Assembly: GCA_024638445.1 (NCBI GenBank)
Contig: JAHEKH010000008.1
Coordinates: 1 to 52,617 of the forward strand
Origin: Gammaproteobacteria bacterium
Lineage (GTDB): Bacteria; Pseudomonadota; Gammaproteobacteria; Steroidobacterales; JABDKV01
DNA: 52,617 bases
Reading direction: 5' to 3'
The notes below the pieces were generated by a model. That model searched no databases, was not told the DNA's origin, and saw nothing but the letters and a program-made list of their open reading frames with translations. The translations under genes and the position numbers were made by a program. Positions 34,647-43,519 of this stretch are shown one piece after another; position 1 is the stretch's first letter, and each line of letters opens with the position of its first letter.

Positions 34647-35462
34647 TCAGCCCTGCGCGCGCAGGATGTCGCTGTCGAGGATCTCTCCAATTTTTTCCGC
34701 GTAGGCCGGATCGGTGGCATAACCGGCCCGCTGCAGCTCGCGCGCGTAGGCATGCGGGTCGGCGCCGGCGCGAATCGCCTCCCGGTAGCGCGGGTTGCTG
34801 CGAATGAAGTCGCCATAATCACGCACCGAATCGCCAATCGAATCGTAGGCCCGGAACCGTGCGGTCACCCGTTCGGCCGCGCCATCGGTAAATTCGAGTG
34901 TGCGCTGCGCGACCCGGTCGCCGCGCCAGCCGGCGTCGGCCTTGATACCGAACAGGCTGTTGGCGCTGCTGCCATCCGACCGCTTCATGGTATGCCGGCC
35001 CCATCCGCTCTCGAGTGCAGCCTGCGCAATGACAACCTTGTGCGATACGCCCAGCTCTTTCTCGACCTGGCGCGCGAAGGGCATCAGTGCATCGACGAAC
35101 TCACGCTTGCTGCGCGGGTAAAAATCCGGTGCCGGCGATTTGGCCGTTGGCGCAACGGGCGCAGTCGCCTCGTTACCGCCCAGCTGGCGAACCAGCATTT
35201 CCTTGATACCGAGGCCGCGACCCCGGGAAATTTCCAGCGAGACCTGGTCGTCGAACATTTCCATGTACTGCGACTGCTGGTTGCTGTCGAACAGTGAGCT
35301 CTTCATGCTCGACTCGCGCATCGTCTTCAGCATCATCTTGGTGAACAGCGCCTCGAACTGGCCGGCCGCCTCGTGCAGGGCGGAGCCGGGACGCCGGCGG
35401 GCCTGTCCGCGCAAGTCGGCCAGGCCCTGCATATCGGTATAGATGCCGGCGTAAGCGCTCAT
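34647..35462 (-). CDS. flgJ: Peptidoglycan hydrolase/rod-cap protein FlgJ
   Basis: FlgJ opens the peptidoglycan for the rod. The 271 residues carry both usual domains: the N-terminal rod-binding domain (about 28-90, GQFEALFTKMMLKTMRESSM) and a C-terminal glucosaminidase domain (about 115-265) with the catalytic Glu in VVIAQAALESGWGRHTM and NSLFGIKADAGWRGDRV. It is shorter than many homologues because the linker between the domains is brief. It overlaps flgI by one base. Confidence 0.95.
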   Translation of the reverse strand: MSAYAGIYTDMQGLADLRGQARRRPGSALHEAAGQFEALFTKMMLKTMRESSMKSSLFDSNQQSQYMEMFDDQVSLEISRGRGLGIKEMLVRQLGGNEATAPVAPTAKSPAPDFYPRSKREFVDALMPFARQVEKELGVSHKVVIAQAALESGWGRHTMKRSDGSSANSLFGIKADAGWRGDRVAQRTLEFTDGAAERVTARFRAYDSIGDSVRDYGDFIRSNPRYREAIRAGADPHAYARELQRAGYATDPAYAEKIGEILDSDILRAQG

Positions 35463-36565
35463 CAGATGACAATCAGTTCCGCGTGCAGCGACCCGGCCTG
35501 CTTGAGGGCCTCGAGTATCGCGACGAGGTCACCGGGGGCTGCACCGACCTGGTTTACGGCCGTGACGATCTCATTCAGCGTCACGCCGGGCTCGAACAGG
35601 AACATGCGCTGCCGCTCCTCGATGATCTCGATGTCGGAACGGTTCACGGTGACGGTGTTGCCCTCGCTGAAGGGTCCCGGCTGGCTGACACCCGGACTCT
35701 CGGTAATCGAGACCGTCAGCGAGCCATGCGACACGGCTGCCGGGGAAACGCGGACATGTGAACCGATGACCACGGTCCCGGTGCGGGAATTGACGATGAC
35801 CCGTGCCGGCGCATCGCCGGGTTTTACCTCGATGTTCTCCAGCACCGACACAAAGCTAATGCGCTGCGCCGTATCGACCGGCGCGGCAATCCTGATCGAG
35901 GTCGGATCCATGGCCTGCGCCGTTCCGGCACCGAGCGTCGCATTGACGGCTTCGCTGAGCCGGTTTGCGGTCGTGAAATCCGGAGTGTGCAGGTTGAGGA
36001 AGACGGCCGGCAGCGTGGCGAAGCTGGACGGCACCGAGCGCTCCACCGTCGCACCGTTGGGAATTCGCCCCGCGCTGGTCGTGTTGACCGTCACCCGCGA
36101 ACCGTCGTTGCCCGAGGCGCCAAACCCACTGACCACGACATTACCCTGGGCTATGGCATAGACCTCGCCGTCGGCACCACGCAACGGCGCCATCAGCAGG
36201 CTGCCGCCACGCAGGCTTTGCGAATTGCCGATCGAAGACACCGTCACGTCGATCGCCTGGCCGGGCTTGGCAAAAGGCGGCAACGCCGCGTGCAGCGATA
36301 CCGCGGCGACGTTCTTGAGCTGGGGATTGACGTTTTCCGGCACGGTAACGCCGAACTGCTGCAGGAAGTTCCGCATGCTCTGCACGGTAAACGGCGCCTG
36401 GCTGGTCTGGTCGCCAGTGCCTTCGAGACCGACCACGAGGCCGTAGCCGACCAGCTGGTTGGAGCGGACACCGGCGACTGCCGCGAGATCCTTGATGCGT
36501 TCCGCCTGTGCGGGCAGCGTGGCGGCCAGCATCAGGGCGATGACAAAGAAGCGTTTGATAGTCAT
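35462..36565 (-). CDS. flgI: Flagellar P-ring protein FlgI
   Basis: FlgI forms the periplasmic P ring. The 367 residues have a Sec signal peptide ([20 protein letters not shown], cleavage after AQA) and the conserved start of the mature protein ([20 protein letters not shown], then [11 protein letters not shown]). The family core [20 protein letters not shown] and the end [20 protein letters not shown] are present. Confidence 0.97.
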   Translation of the reverse strand: MTIKRFFVIALMLAATLPAQAERIKDLAAVAGVRSNQLVGYGLVVGLEGTGDQTSQAPFTVQSMRNFLQQFGVTVPENVNPQLKNVAAVSLHAALPPFAKPGQAIDVTVSSIGNSQSLRGGSLLMAPLRGADGEVYAIAQGNVVVSGFGASGNDGSRVTVNTTSAGRIPNGATVERSVPSSFATLPAVFLNLHTPDFTTANRLSEAVNATLGAGTAQAMDPTSIRIAAPVDTAQRISFVSVLENIEVKPGDAPARVIVNSRTGTVVIGSHVRVSPAAVSHGSLTVSITESPGVSQPGPFSEGNTVTVNRSDIEIIEERQRMFLFEPGVTLNEIVTAVNQVGAAPGDLVAILEALKQAGSLHAELIVI

Positions 36566-36574
36566 ACCGGGTCC

Positions 36575-37267
36575 TCAGTAAGGCATGATCGGCCGGTTGA
36601 AGAACCGCGCCAGCCAGCCCTGCTGGTTGGCGTCGGCAATTGCGCCTTTGCCGCTGTAGACGATCACGGCGTCGGCTACCTTGCTGGAGGCGATGGTGTT
36701 GTCGGGGCCGATATCGTAGGGCCGCACGATCCCGGAGATGCGCACGTATTCGACGCCCTGGTTCAGGGTCAGCTGCTTCTGCCCACGGACGTAGAGATTG
36801 CCGTTGGGCAGGCGCTGCGCCACCGTGACGGTGATACTGCCTTCCAGCTCGTTGCTCTGGCTGCTGTCGCCGGCGCCGGAAAAACTGTGGCTGCCGTCGA
36901 CATCCTGCTGCAGCAGCGGAATACCGCTGCTGGTCAGCTCGACACCGAACAGGGTCGGGTTCTGGTTGTCGACCGACGTGTCCTTGCTGGTGCTCGTGCT
37001 CGAGCTCTTGCGCGCGGCGGTCTTCTCGACCAGCCGAATGGTAATAATGTCGCCCACCCGCCGGGCGGTGACATCGGAAAACAGTTCGACCTGCTGACCG
37101 AGACTCACGATTGCCCCGGGCGTTCGCGGCTGGTCGGACGGCAGCACCGGTTCGGCCGGCTGCCAGACAACCGTGTCCGATTTCGGTGCGGGCAACAGCG
37201 AGCAACCCGCCAGCAGCGAAATCGACAGGAGCACGGCAGTGTTTCTGATGAATATCGACATGCTCAT
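36575..37267 (-). CDS. flgH: Flagellar L-ring lipoprotein FlgH
   Basis: FlgH forms the outer-membrane L ring. The 230 residues begin with a lipoprotein signal: LLSISLLAGCSLLP, with Cys in the lipobox LLAGC near residue 22. The family core VGDIITIRLVEKTAARKSSS and the C-terminal VRISGIVRPYDIGPDNTIAS are present. It lies between flgG and flgI in the conserved order. Confidence 0.96.
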   Translation of the reverse strand: MSMSIFIRNTAVLLSISLLAGCSLLPAPKSDTVVWQPAEPVLPSDQPRTPGAIVSLGQQVELFSDVTARRVGDIITIRLVEKTAARKSSSTSTSKDTSVDNQNPTLFGVELTSSGIPLLQQDVDGSHSFSGAGDSSQSNELEGSITVTVAQRLPNGNLYVRGQKQLTLNQGVEYVRISGIVRPYDIGPDNTIASSKVADAVIVYSGKGAIADANQQGWLARFFNRPIMPY

Positions 37268-37270
37268 GAC

Positions 37271-38056
37271 CTAGACGTTATTGGTGAGGTACTGGAGCAT
37301 CTCGTCGCTGGTCGCGACGGCGCGGGAGTTGAGCTCGTAGGCCCGCTGCGTCTCGATCATGTTCACCAGTTCGGCAACGACGTTGACGTTGGAGCTTTCC
37401 AGGGCGTTCTGCTGCAGCGTGCCCAGGCCGTTCAGTCCCGGGGTGCCGGTCTGGGCCGGCCCGCTGGCGGCAGTCTCCAGGTACATGTTCTGCCCGCGGG
37501 ACTGCAGCCCGGACGGGTTGACGAAATCGGACAGCTGAATGGATCCCACCTGGATCGGGTCGGGCTGGCCGGCCAGTGAAGCCGAGACCACGCCGTCGTC
37601 ACCGATGGTTACGGTCTGTGCGTCAGCCGGAATATTAATGCCGGGCTGGACCGGGTAACCGCTCGAGGTAACAAGCTGACCGTCGGCATTGACCTGGAAG
37701 GCGCCGTCCCGGGAGTAGGACACGGTGCCGTCCGGCAACAGTACCTGGAAGAAGCCGCGCCCGGTAATCGCCACGTCCAGGGCATTGTCGGTCTGGGAGA
37801 TGGCACCCTGGGCGAATGTCTTGGCGGTGGCGACGATCCGTACACCGGTACCTAGCATCAGCCCCGACGGCAGCTGCGTCTGCTCGCTGCTCTGGCCGCC
37901 GGCCTGGCGGACATTCTGGTAGACGAGATCCTCGAACATCGCCCGCCCGGTCTTGAAACCGGTGGTGCTGGCATTGGCCAGGTTGTTCGAAATCACCGAT
38001 ATCTTGGTCTGCTGGGCATCGAGTCCGGTCTTGGCGGCCCATAGCGCGGTATTCAT
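37271..38056 (-). CDS. flgG: Flagellar distal rod protein FlgG
   Basis: FlgG builds the distal rod. The 261 residues begin [20 protein letters not shown] with [20 protein letters not shown], and end with [20 protein letters not shown], the hallmark of FlgG. Length is normal. It lies between flgF and flgH. Confidence 0.97.
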   Translation of the reverse strand: MNTALWAAKTGLDAQQTKISVISNNLANASTTGFKTGRAMFEDLVYQNVRQAGGQSSEQTQLPSGLMLGTGVRIVATAKTFAQGAISQTDNALDVAITGRGFFQVLLPDGTVSYSRDGAFQVNADGQLVTSSGYPVQPGINIPADAQTVTIGDDGVVSASLAGQPDPIQVGSIQLSDFVNPSGLQSRGQNMYLETAASGPAQTGTPGLNGLGTLQQNALESSNVNVVAELVNMIETQRAYELNSRAVATSDEMLQYLTNNV

Positions 38057-38075
38057 TGTGTCCTTACTCCTGTGA

Positions 38076-38816
38076 TCAGCTTAGCTGCATCAGCCGTGCC
38101 GCAGTCGCGGCGTTGGTGTCTGCGGTTTCCATGAGCTTGACCTGCATCTCGAAGCTGCGGGTCAACTCGAGCATGGAGATCAGCGATTCGACGCCATTGA
38201 CGTTGCTGCCTTCCAATACCCCGGACATCAGTCTTACCGAGGCATCGCTCTCCGGCGCGGAGCCGTCACGCATGCGTATCAGCCCATCATCGTCCTTGCG
38301 CATCAGCGCCGGGTCGGGGTTTACCAGCCGGATCCGGTCGACCGTGGCCAGCGTATTGGCGGTCTGGCCGAGCGGCACGATGGAAATGCTGCCGTCGTCG
38401 CCGATCTCCAGCTTCTGGAATGGCGGCACCGCAACCGGGCCGCCTTCGCCCATGATCACCTGCCCTGCACCGTTGGTGAGCACACCGCCAGCGCCCAGGC
38501 GCAGGTCGCCCGCCCGCGTATAGGCTTCACCGCCGTTGGCGTCCTGCACTGCGATCCAGCCGTTACCCTGTACCGCAACGTCGAGCTGACGTCCGGTTTG
38601 TTCCATCGGGCCAGGCTCCGCATTGAATCCACCGGATTCCTTCACCGCGTTGACGCGGCTGCTATAGCCCGGACCGCGGACCGGCATGCTTTCCACCGCA
38701 GTCAGGTCGGCACGAAAGCCGTGGGTGCCGGCATTGGCGAGGTTATGGGCGTTGACCGTCTGTGCCAGCATCGCCTGCTTGGCGCCGGTCATGGCCACGT
38801 AAAGCATTTTATCCAT
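38076..38816 (-). CDS. flgF: Flagellar proximal rod protein FlgF
   Basis: FlgF is a minor rod protein. The 246 residues begin with [20 protein letters not shown] and [20 protein letters not shown], and end with [20 protein letters not shown]. It is shorter than FlgG and lacks its extra loop, as expected. It lies between flgE and flgG. Confidence 0.96.
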   Translation of the reverse strand: MDKMLYVAMTGAKQAMLAQTVNAHNLANAGTHGFRADLTAVESMPVRGPGYSSRVNAVKESGGFNAEPGPMEQTGRQLDVAVQGNGWIAVQDANGGEAYTRAGDLRLGAGGVLTNGAGQVIMGEGGPVAVPPFQKLEIGDDGSISIVPLGQTANTLATVDRIRLVNPDPALMRKDDDGLIRMRDGSAPESDASVRLMSGVLEGSNVNGVESLISMLELTRSFEMQVKLMETADTNAATAARLMQLS

Positions 38817-38827
38817 CGTTTAAACGC

Positions 38828-40006
38828 TTACCGGAGGTTGATGATGGTTTGAGTGACCGTGTCGGCCGTCGAGATCATCTGCGCGTTCGCCTGGAAGTTG
38901 CGCTGCGCCGTGATCATCTGCACCAGCTGGGCGGTGAGATCGACATTCGACTGTTCCAGGGAGCCAGACTGAATAAGGCCCATCGAACCCTTGCCAGCCT
39001 CGCCGCGCAGGGGCGGACCCGAAGAAAAGGTTTCGCTCCAGGTGCTGTCGCCGAGACTCTGCAGGCCCTGGAAGTTCGAGAAGTTGGTCAGCGCGATCTG
39101 GCCGAGCGACTGGGTGCGGCCATTGGTGTAACGCGCCAGCACCCGGCCGGAGCCATCAATGTCGACGCCGGTGAGCCGGCCGACGTTCAGACCGTCCTGG
39201 GTCAGTGTGTTGACCACGAACTCGCCGCCGTACTGCGTCGACAAGGAAAAATCGTAGTCCATCACCAGCGGATCGGCGCCGTTGCCAGGATCGTAGCTGG
39301 GCATGCTGATGGAGCCGGCGGCTGGATTCAGCAACGTGCCGTTACTGGAAAATTCCAGCGTGTTCGCGCCACCGACAGGATTGTCATCGACATAAAGCCG
39401 GGCATCCCAGAAATTCGGCGTCGCGGTGCGGCCAAAGTAAAGGGTGGCGGTGTGCTCGGTGCCTAGCGAATCGTAAATCGTAACCGAAGTCGTGTGGTTG
39501 AAGGTCGACGGGTCGTCGGGATCGAATGGCCCTACAGGAACGTCGTTTTCGGTCGGCAAGTTGACGCCCACCTCGACGCCGGTCGTCGGCGTCGGCTGGC
39601 TGGCCGACGTTACCAGGCGCAGGTCTTCCAGCGCGCCGACGTCGAAGATGCCCGAACCGGCATCCGGATAAACCTGCAGACGCTGGTTGGCGCTGTTGAT
39701 CACGTAGCCTTCGCTATCGACGCCAAAGGCCCCGGCGCGGGAATAAACCAGACCCCCGCCGTCACTCAGGGTGAAAAAACCGTCGCCGGTAATCGACAGG
39801 TCCAGGGGGCTGCCGGTGAAGTCGATGGCGCCCTGGCCGAAGCGCTGAGTTTCGGCTGCAAGCTGCACGCCGTCACTCAGGACATCGGAAAATTCCGAGC
39901 GAAACTGCTTGAAGCCCAGCGTCGAGGCGTTGGCAATGTTGTGGGCCGTGACGCTGAGGTCTGCGGATGCGGCATTCAGGCCGCTCAGTGCGATACGAAA
40001 TGGCAT
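38828..40006 (-). CDS. flgE: Flagellar hook protein FlgE
   Basis: FlgE is the hook subunit. The 392 residues begin RIALSGLNAASADLSVTAHN with IANASTLGFKQFRSEFSDVL, and end VDLTAQLVQMITAQRNFQAN. The variable middle domain (about 140-280) holds the VTIYDSLGTEHTATLYF stretch typical of hook proteins. The gene follows flgD. Confidence 0.97.
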   Translation of the reverse strand: MPFRIALSGLNAASADLSVTAHNIANASTLGFKQFRSEFSDVLSDGVQLAAETQRFGQGAIDFTGSPLDLSITGDGFFTLSDGGGLVYSRAGAFGVDSEGYVINSANQRLQVYPDAGSGIFDVGALEDLRLVTSASQPTPTTGVEVGVNLPTENDVPVGPFDPDDPSTFNHTTSVTIYDSLGTEHTATLYFGRTATPNFWDARLYVDDNPVGGANTLEFSSNGTLLNPAAGSISMPSYDPGNGADPLVMDYDFSLSTQYGGEFVVNTLTQDGLNVGRLTGVDIDGSGRVLARYTNGRTQSLGQIALTNFSNFQGLQSLGDSTWSETFSSGPPLRGEAGKGSMGLIQSGSLEQSNVDLTAQLVQMITAQRNFQANAQMISTADTVTQTIINLR

Positions 40007-40022
40007 TGCTTAGTCTCCTGCC

Positions 40023-40697
40023 TTATCGAATTTCGAGAATCTGGGAAAAACTGATCTGGCCGCCACCTGCCAGGTTGAGCACCGGGAGCTGACCGCCGCC
40101 ACCGAGGGTGACGCTGCGCACCTGGTCGGCCAGCAGCACGCGACCGGCCTGGCCTTCGCCGTCGATAGCGATGTTGGCGCTGATTGAATATTCGCCTGCA
40201 GGCGCCGGATGGCCGGTCTCATCGACACCGTCCCAGATGAAGGACTGGCGACCGGCGGCCATCGCGCCGTAGTCGATGCGTCTCACGAGCTGGTTCGCGG
40301 AATCGCGCACTTCGAGCACGACACCGGTGGCACCTGCCGGCACATCGATGGCGCCCTCAACCGTCCCGCCAGTTTCGAGACTGGCCGAAGGCAGCTCGGC
40401 AAACACCGTCTGACCCACCAGCGAAGCCGACTCGAGCACCTGGCTGGAGAACATCGATTCCGCCAGGCTGTCCAGCGACGACTGCAGCCCGCTGACGCCC
40501 TCGGCAGTTTCGAACTGGGCGAGCTGCGAAAGAAATTCACCGCTTTCCATGGGCTGGAAAGGGTCCTGGTACTGGAGCTGCGTCATCATCAGGGTCAGGA
40601 AAGTATCTTCTGACTCTGTGGTGCTGGTGCGTGACGAACCGGACGAATCCAGTGTCAGGCCCAGGGAGCTCAGATCGACGTCGTTGCTGATTGCCAT
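40023..40697 (-). CDS. flgD: Hook-cap scaffold protein FlgD
   Basis: FlgD caps the growing hook and leaves when the hook is finished. The 224 residues have the conserved N-terminal part (DTFLTLMMTQLQYQDPFQPM, then ESGEFLSQLAQFETAEGVSG) and a C-terminal beta domain with FIWDGVDETGHPAPAGEYSI. Length is normal. It lies between flgC and flgE. Confidence 0.96.
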   Translation of the reverse strand: MAISNDVDLSSLGLTLDSSGSSRTSTTESEDTFLTLMMTQLQYQDPFQPMESGEFLSQLAQFETAEGVSGLQSSLDSLAESMFSSQVLESASLVGQTVFAELPSASLETGGTVEGAIDVPAGATGVVLEVRDSANQLVRRIDYGAMAAGRQSFIWDGVDETGHPAPAGEYSISANIAIDGEGQAGRVLLADQVRSVTLGGGGQLPVLNLAGGGQISFSQILEIR

Positions 40698-40722
40698 GGT
40701 TTAACCTTTAACCTGTTACTCG

Positions 40723-41136
40723 TTAGCGGCCGACATTGAGCGTACGCAGCAGGAGTTCCTTGGTGGTATTGAGGATCTCCAGGTTGTTCTGGTACGAACG
40801 GGATGCCGACATCATGTTCACCATCTCCTCGACGGAGTTGACGTTTGACCGGAAGACATAGCCCTCGGGATTGGCGCTCGGGTGGCCGGGGTCATAGTGT
40901 TTCAGTGGTTCCGCGCCGCTGGTCGTGATCTGCGACACGCGTACCCGAGCCGACGCGGCGTCGTCCTCGAAAGGCTTCATCCAGGTGCTGAATACCGGCT
41001 GACGGGCCCGGTAAACCTTGTCGGGGCTGTCGGCGACGGCATCGGCGTTGGCCAGGTTGCTGGCGGTAACGTTGAGCCGCACCGACTGGGCCGCAATCCC
41101 GGACCCGGCTATCTCAAAAACCTTGAACATCGACAT
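40723..41136 (-). CDS. flgC: Flagellar proximal rod protein FlgC
   Basis: FlgC is a proximal rod subunit. The 137 residues begin with VFEIAGSGIAAQSVRLNVTA and SNLANADAV, carry YRARQPVF, and end NSVEEMVNMMSASRSYQNNL. It overlaps flgB by one base. Confidence 0.96.
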   Translation of the reverse strand: MSMFKVFEIAGSGIAAQSVRLNVTASNLANADAVADSPDKVYRARQPVFSTWMKPFEDDAASARVRVSQITTSGAEPLKHYDPGHPSANPEGYVFRSNVNSVEEMVNMMSASRSYQNNLEILNTTKELLLRTLNVGR

Positions 41137-41534
41137 CAGCGTAATCCTCCGGTGATGGCATCGGACAGGCCGCGAATCTTCCCGTCCAGGAACATCAGGC
41201 TCGCCTGGAAACGAATCGCGTTATCCGCGAAGGCGGCCTGTTCGAACTGGGGTTCGACGGTGTTGCCGTCGAGCGTTGGCTGCAGCGGCGTGCGGTACTT
41301 CAGGTCCGGTGACACTGCCGACGCCACTCCCTGCAGGTGACGTGGATTGGTGCGATAGGTCCTGATAGAACCGCCCTGCTCCTGGCGCAGCGCCTCGCGA
41401 AAATCGATATCGCGGGCCTTGTAACCCGGGGTGTCGGCGTTGGCGAGATTCGAGGCGATCACCTGGATTCGCCGGCTGCGTACCGCCACTGCCTGCGGGT
41501 GCAGTCCCAGTGCGTTGTCAAAACTGAATGCCAT
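41136..41534 (-). CDS. flgB: Flagellar proximal rod protein FlgB
   Basis: FlgB is the first proximal rod subunit. The 132 residues from the ATG at 41534 begin with FSFDNALGLHPQAVAVRSRR and IQVIASNLANADTPGYKARD, and end with ADNAIRFQASLMFLDGKIRG. Possible starts further upstream are rejected because they lie at or before the predicted sigma-54 transcription start (about 41559). GGAGG lies about 11 bases before the ATG. It is the first gene of the flgBCDEFGHIJKL operon. Confidence 0.95.
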   Translation of the reverse strand: MAFSFDNALGLHPQAVAVRSRRIQVIASNLANADTPGYKARDIDFREALRQEQGGSIRTYRTNPRHLQGVASAVSPDLKYRTPLQPTLDGNTVEPQFEQAAFADNAIRFQASLMFLDGKIRGLSDAITGGLR

Positions 41535-41569
41535 GTTCGTTCGTGCCTCCGTGCAGTCACCCGGCATTC

Positions 41570-41585
41570 AGCAAGAAGCGTGCCA
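41570..41585 (-). promoter_or_regulatory. Sigma-54 promoter of the flgB operon
   Basis: On the minus strand TGGCAC-GCTTC-TTGCT is a perfect -24/-12 element. The predicted start near 41559 leaves a 25-base leader before flgB. It is back to back with the flgA promoter, about 120 bases away. Confidence 0.9.
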
Positions 41586-41705
41586 GCATAAAAACCGGCA
41601 AAAAGCACGACGCGAGTGCGGAAAAGCGGCAAGTCCTCGCCGCCCGATGCGGTAAACCGGCGCCGGTTCGCCGGCCAAACCGCAATAATCCGGGACAAAT
41701 AGTCT

Positions 41706-41721
41706 TGGCATGGCTGTTGCA
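41706..41721 (+). promoter_or_regulatory. Sigma-54 promoter of flgA
   Basis: TGGCAT-GGCTG-TTGCA has one mismatch to the -24/-12 consensus and correct spacing. The predicted start is near 41732. This excludes the ATG at 41710, which lies within the promoter, as the flgA start codon. The 120 bases between the two divergent promoters probably hold FlrC or FlrA sites. Confidence 0.82.
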
Positions 41722-41755
41722 TCGAAATTCCCGGACCAGCGCGAAGGAACACGCA

Positions 41756-41884
41756 ATGAAGACAACCCGGCCAGCAGCCAACGCAAAGAACCGGCGCAAG
41801 ACCCCGCCGCCGCTTACCTCTCAGCCCCGCGGCCTGTCGCGTTGCTCAGAATCACCGGTAAAGCAGTGCGCACCGCGCTCCTGA
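41756..41884 (+). CDS. Possible 42-codon leader ORF overlapping the start of flgA
   Basis: This is the first ATG after the predicted flgA transcription start, and GAAGGA lies seven bases before it, the best ribosome site in the region. The product (MKTTRPAANAKNRRKTPPPL...) is basic and Pro-rich with no known family. It ends 42 bases inside flgA, in a different frame. It may couple translation to flgA, or mark a frameshift in flgA. It could also be untranslated. Confidence 0.35.
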   Translation: MKTTRPAANAKNRRKTPPPLTSQPRGLSRCSESPVKQCAPRS

Positions 41885-42549
41885 TCCTGTTGATCCTGCC
41901 GTTGACGGCAGGTGCCACAGTCTGGCAGCCGTTGGACGATATCCGCGAGGCAGCGGAGTCGTTTGCCCGGTCAAAACAGCCCGGTTCAGCGCGGGACTAC
42001 CGTGCCGGAGCGCTGGATGACCGGCTGAAACTGAAAGCCTGCGATGCAGCCCTCGAAGCTTTTCTGCCGCCGGGCAGCCGCCCGGGCAATAACCTGACCG
42101 TTGGCGTTCGCTGTGCCGGGAGCGCGCCGTGGAAAGTGTTCGTGCCGGTGCGTTCGACGCTGACCGGCCACGTGCTGGTCAGCCGTAAACCGTTGCCACG
42201 CGGACACCGTATCGGACCTGGCGACCTGGCGTCGCTCGAAACCAATCTCGACCGGCTGCCTTATGGCTATTTCACCGATCCGGCACTGGCCACCGGCCAG
42301 GTGCTCAAGCGCCCTGTCGCGGCCGGCGCGGTCATCATCCCGCCCATGCTGGGCCGGGCGCGCACCGTTCGACGGGGCCAGACGGTCACGCTGGTCGCCA
42401 GCGACCCTGGCATCCGCATCCAGGCCCCCGGGCGGGCGCTCATGGATGGTGCGGTGCAACAACGAATACGGGTCGAAAATCTCTCGTCGGGACGGGTAGT
42501 TGAAGGCATCGTACGCTCCGCGGAGCAGGTCGAGGTGCTGATGCGCTAA
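41842..42549 (+). CDS. flgA: P-ring chaperone FlgA
   Basis: FlgA assists P-ring assembly in the periplasm. From the TTG at 41842 the protein has 235 residues with a signal peptide (about 1-25, TALLILLILPLTAGA) and the SAF-type domain: LVSRKPLPRGHRIGPGDLAS, LKRPVAAGAVIIPPMLGRAR and RRGQTVTLVASDPGIRIQAP. The start is uncertain: GTG at 41866 would give 227 residues and also leave a good signal peptide. Neither has a clear ribosome site, which is odd. See the leader ORF at 41756. Confidence 0.9.
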   Translation: MLRITGKAVRTALLILLILPLTAGATVWQPLDDIREAAESFARSKQPGSARDYRAGALDDRLKLKACDAALEAFLPPGSRPGNNLTVGVRCAGSAPWKVFVPVRSTLTGHVLVSRKPLPRGHRIGPGDLASLETNLDRLPYGYFTDPALATGQVLKRPVAAGAVIIPPMLGRARTVRRGQTVTLVASDPGIRIQAPGRALMDGAVQQRIRVENLSSGRVVEGIVRSAEQVEVLMR

Positions 42550-42573
42550 AGGTTTCCGCTCACCTGCCGTTAT
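42547..42573 (+). promoter_or_regulatory. Sigma-28 promoter of flgM
   Basis: TAAAG-N14-GCCGTTAT matches the sigma-28 consensus (TAAAG-N14-GCCGATAA) except for two bases in the -10 box. Its -35 box contains the flgA stop codon. Transcription should start near 42580, about 30 bases before flgM. A FliA-controlled flgM gives feedback on FliA. Confidence 0.75.
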
Positions 42574-42611
42574 GAGTCCTGATAGAAGGGAGTAACCGGA
42601 GTGGGAACCCA

Positions 42612-42914
42612 ATGAATCCGAAAATAAACGGCGTATCGGGTAATTCACCGCGGGTCGAAAGCGGCCAGCGGTCAACCGAGGTGCGCCAATCCGGTACGGA
42701 CTCAGCGGCAAAGCCGGCGGCCGACCAGGTCAGCCTAACCGGCTCGGGCCAGCTGATGGTCCGGCTGGAAAAGATCTTGTCGGACCTGCCGACGGTCGAC
42801 CGAGAGCGCGTCGAAACCATCAAGCGCGCAATCGCCGACGGCACCTATTCGGTCAACGCCGAAAAGGTCGCGGCAGAAGTCATTCGAATGGAGATGGACC
42901 TCAACAGGGTGTAA
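42612..42914 (+). CDS. flgM: Anti-sigma-28 factor FlgM
   Basis: FlgM holds FliA inactive until it is exported through the finished hook. The 100 residues have a disordered N-terminal half (PKINGVSGNSPRVESGQRS) and the helical sigma-binding half (VRLEKILSDLPTVDRERVET, IKRAIADGTYSVNAEKVAAE). This is the usual size and layout. flgN follows after five bases. Confidence 0.93.
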   Translation: MNPKINGVSGNSPRVESGQRSTEVRQSGTDSAAKPAADQVSLTGSGQLMVRLEKILSDLPTVDRERVETIKRAIADGTYSVNAEKVAAEVIRMEMDLNRV

Positions 42915-42919
42915 AAAAA

Positions 42920-43402
42920 ATGGACTGGACTGTTTGCTCTCACACGCTCAGTGACCTGATCGATCGCGAACTCGACCTCACCGTTCAGCTGGGCCAGGCC
43001 CTGGCCGGCGAACGCGATGCGCTGGAAGTCGTCGATCCGATCGCCCTCGACCGGGCAACCGCCTGGAAACAGAAATGCGTCGAACACCTCGACGATATCG
43101 ACGCCGAACGGCGCCACATGTGTTCCGCGCTGGGACTGGCACCGGACCGCGCCGGGATGGAACGCCTGCTGCTGCAGGCAGACCCGGAGGGCAGCCTGGC
43201 GAACCGCTGGCAGCTTTTGCTCAGCCAGCTGGAGGCCTGCCGCAGCGTCAACACAGAGAACGGAAGCCTGGTGCGGCTGCAGAAGGGCCGCGTGACGGAT
43301 GCACTCGGTATTCTGCGTGGCGAACCTGCTAACAACGCAGTTTACGGCGATGACGGTGAAGTTGACGAAACCTCCGGCAACCACGTTCACGCCGAGATCT
43401 GA
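42920..43402 (+). CDS. flgN: Flagellar export chaperone FlgN
   Basis: FlgN is the chaperone for the junction proteins FlgK and FlgL. The 160 residues are mostly helical with the family pattern LSDLIDRELDLTVQLGQALA, ERDALEV and a Gln/Leu-rich C-terminal half (LLSQLEACRSVNTENGSLVR). AGGGTG lies about eight bases before the ATG. It follows flgM in the usual order. Confidence 0.87.
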   Translation: MDWTVCSHTLSDLIDRELDLTVQLGQALAGERDALEVVDPIALDRATAWKQKCVEHLDDIDAERRHMCSALGLAPDRAGMERLLLQADPEGSLANRWQLLLSQLEACRSVNTENGSLVRLQKGRVTDALGILRGEPANNAVYGDDGEVDETSGNHVHAEI

Positions 43403-43407
43403 TCCGC

Positions 43408-43434
43408 TTCAGTTTTCACGCACCGGGCCGATAT
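43408..43434 (+). promoter_or_regulatory. Sigma-28 promoter of pomAB
   Basis: TTCAG-N14-GCCGATAT has a complete -10 core (GCCGATA) and a -35 box with two mismatches, spaced as in the fliC and flgM promoters. The predicted start near 43441 lies about 80 bases before pomA. Confidence 0.75.
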
Positions 43435-43519
43435 TTCGCTTGACGACTTTCCGTCGCGACGCCGGATTATGTCCAGCCGCGACGCACTGAAACAGATTCG
43501 GGCGAATGAGGAATAACAC

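Noticed and set aside
35987-37579. 530-codon open frame on the plus strand opposite flgI-flgH-flgG
   Set aside because: It runs antisense across three conserved flagellar genes and gives a low-complexity Arg/His/Asp-rich product, as expected from third-position GC bias.
41710-41841. ATG at 41710 as the start of flgA
   Set aside because: It overlaps the -24/-12 promoter and lies before the predicted transcription start. The added 44 residues would precede the signal peptide.
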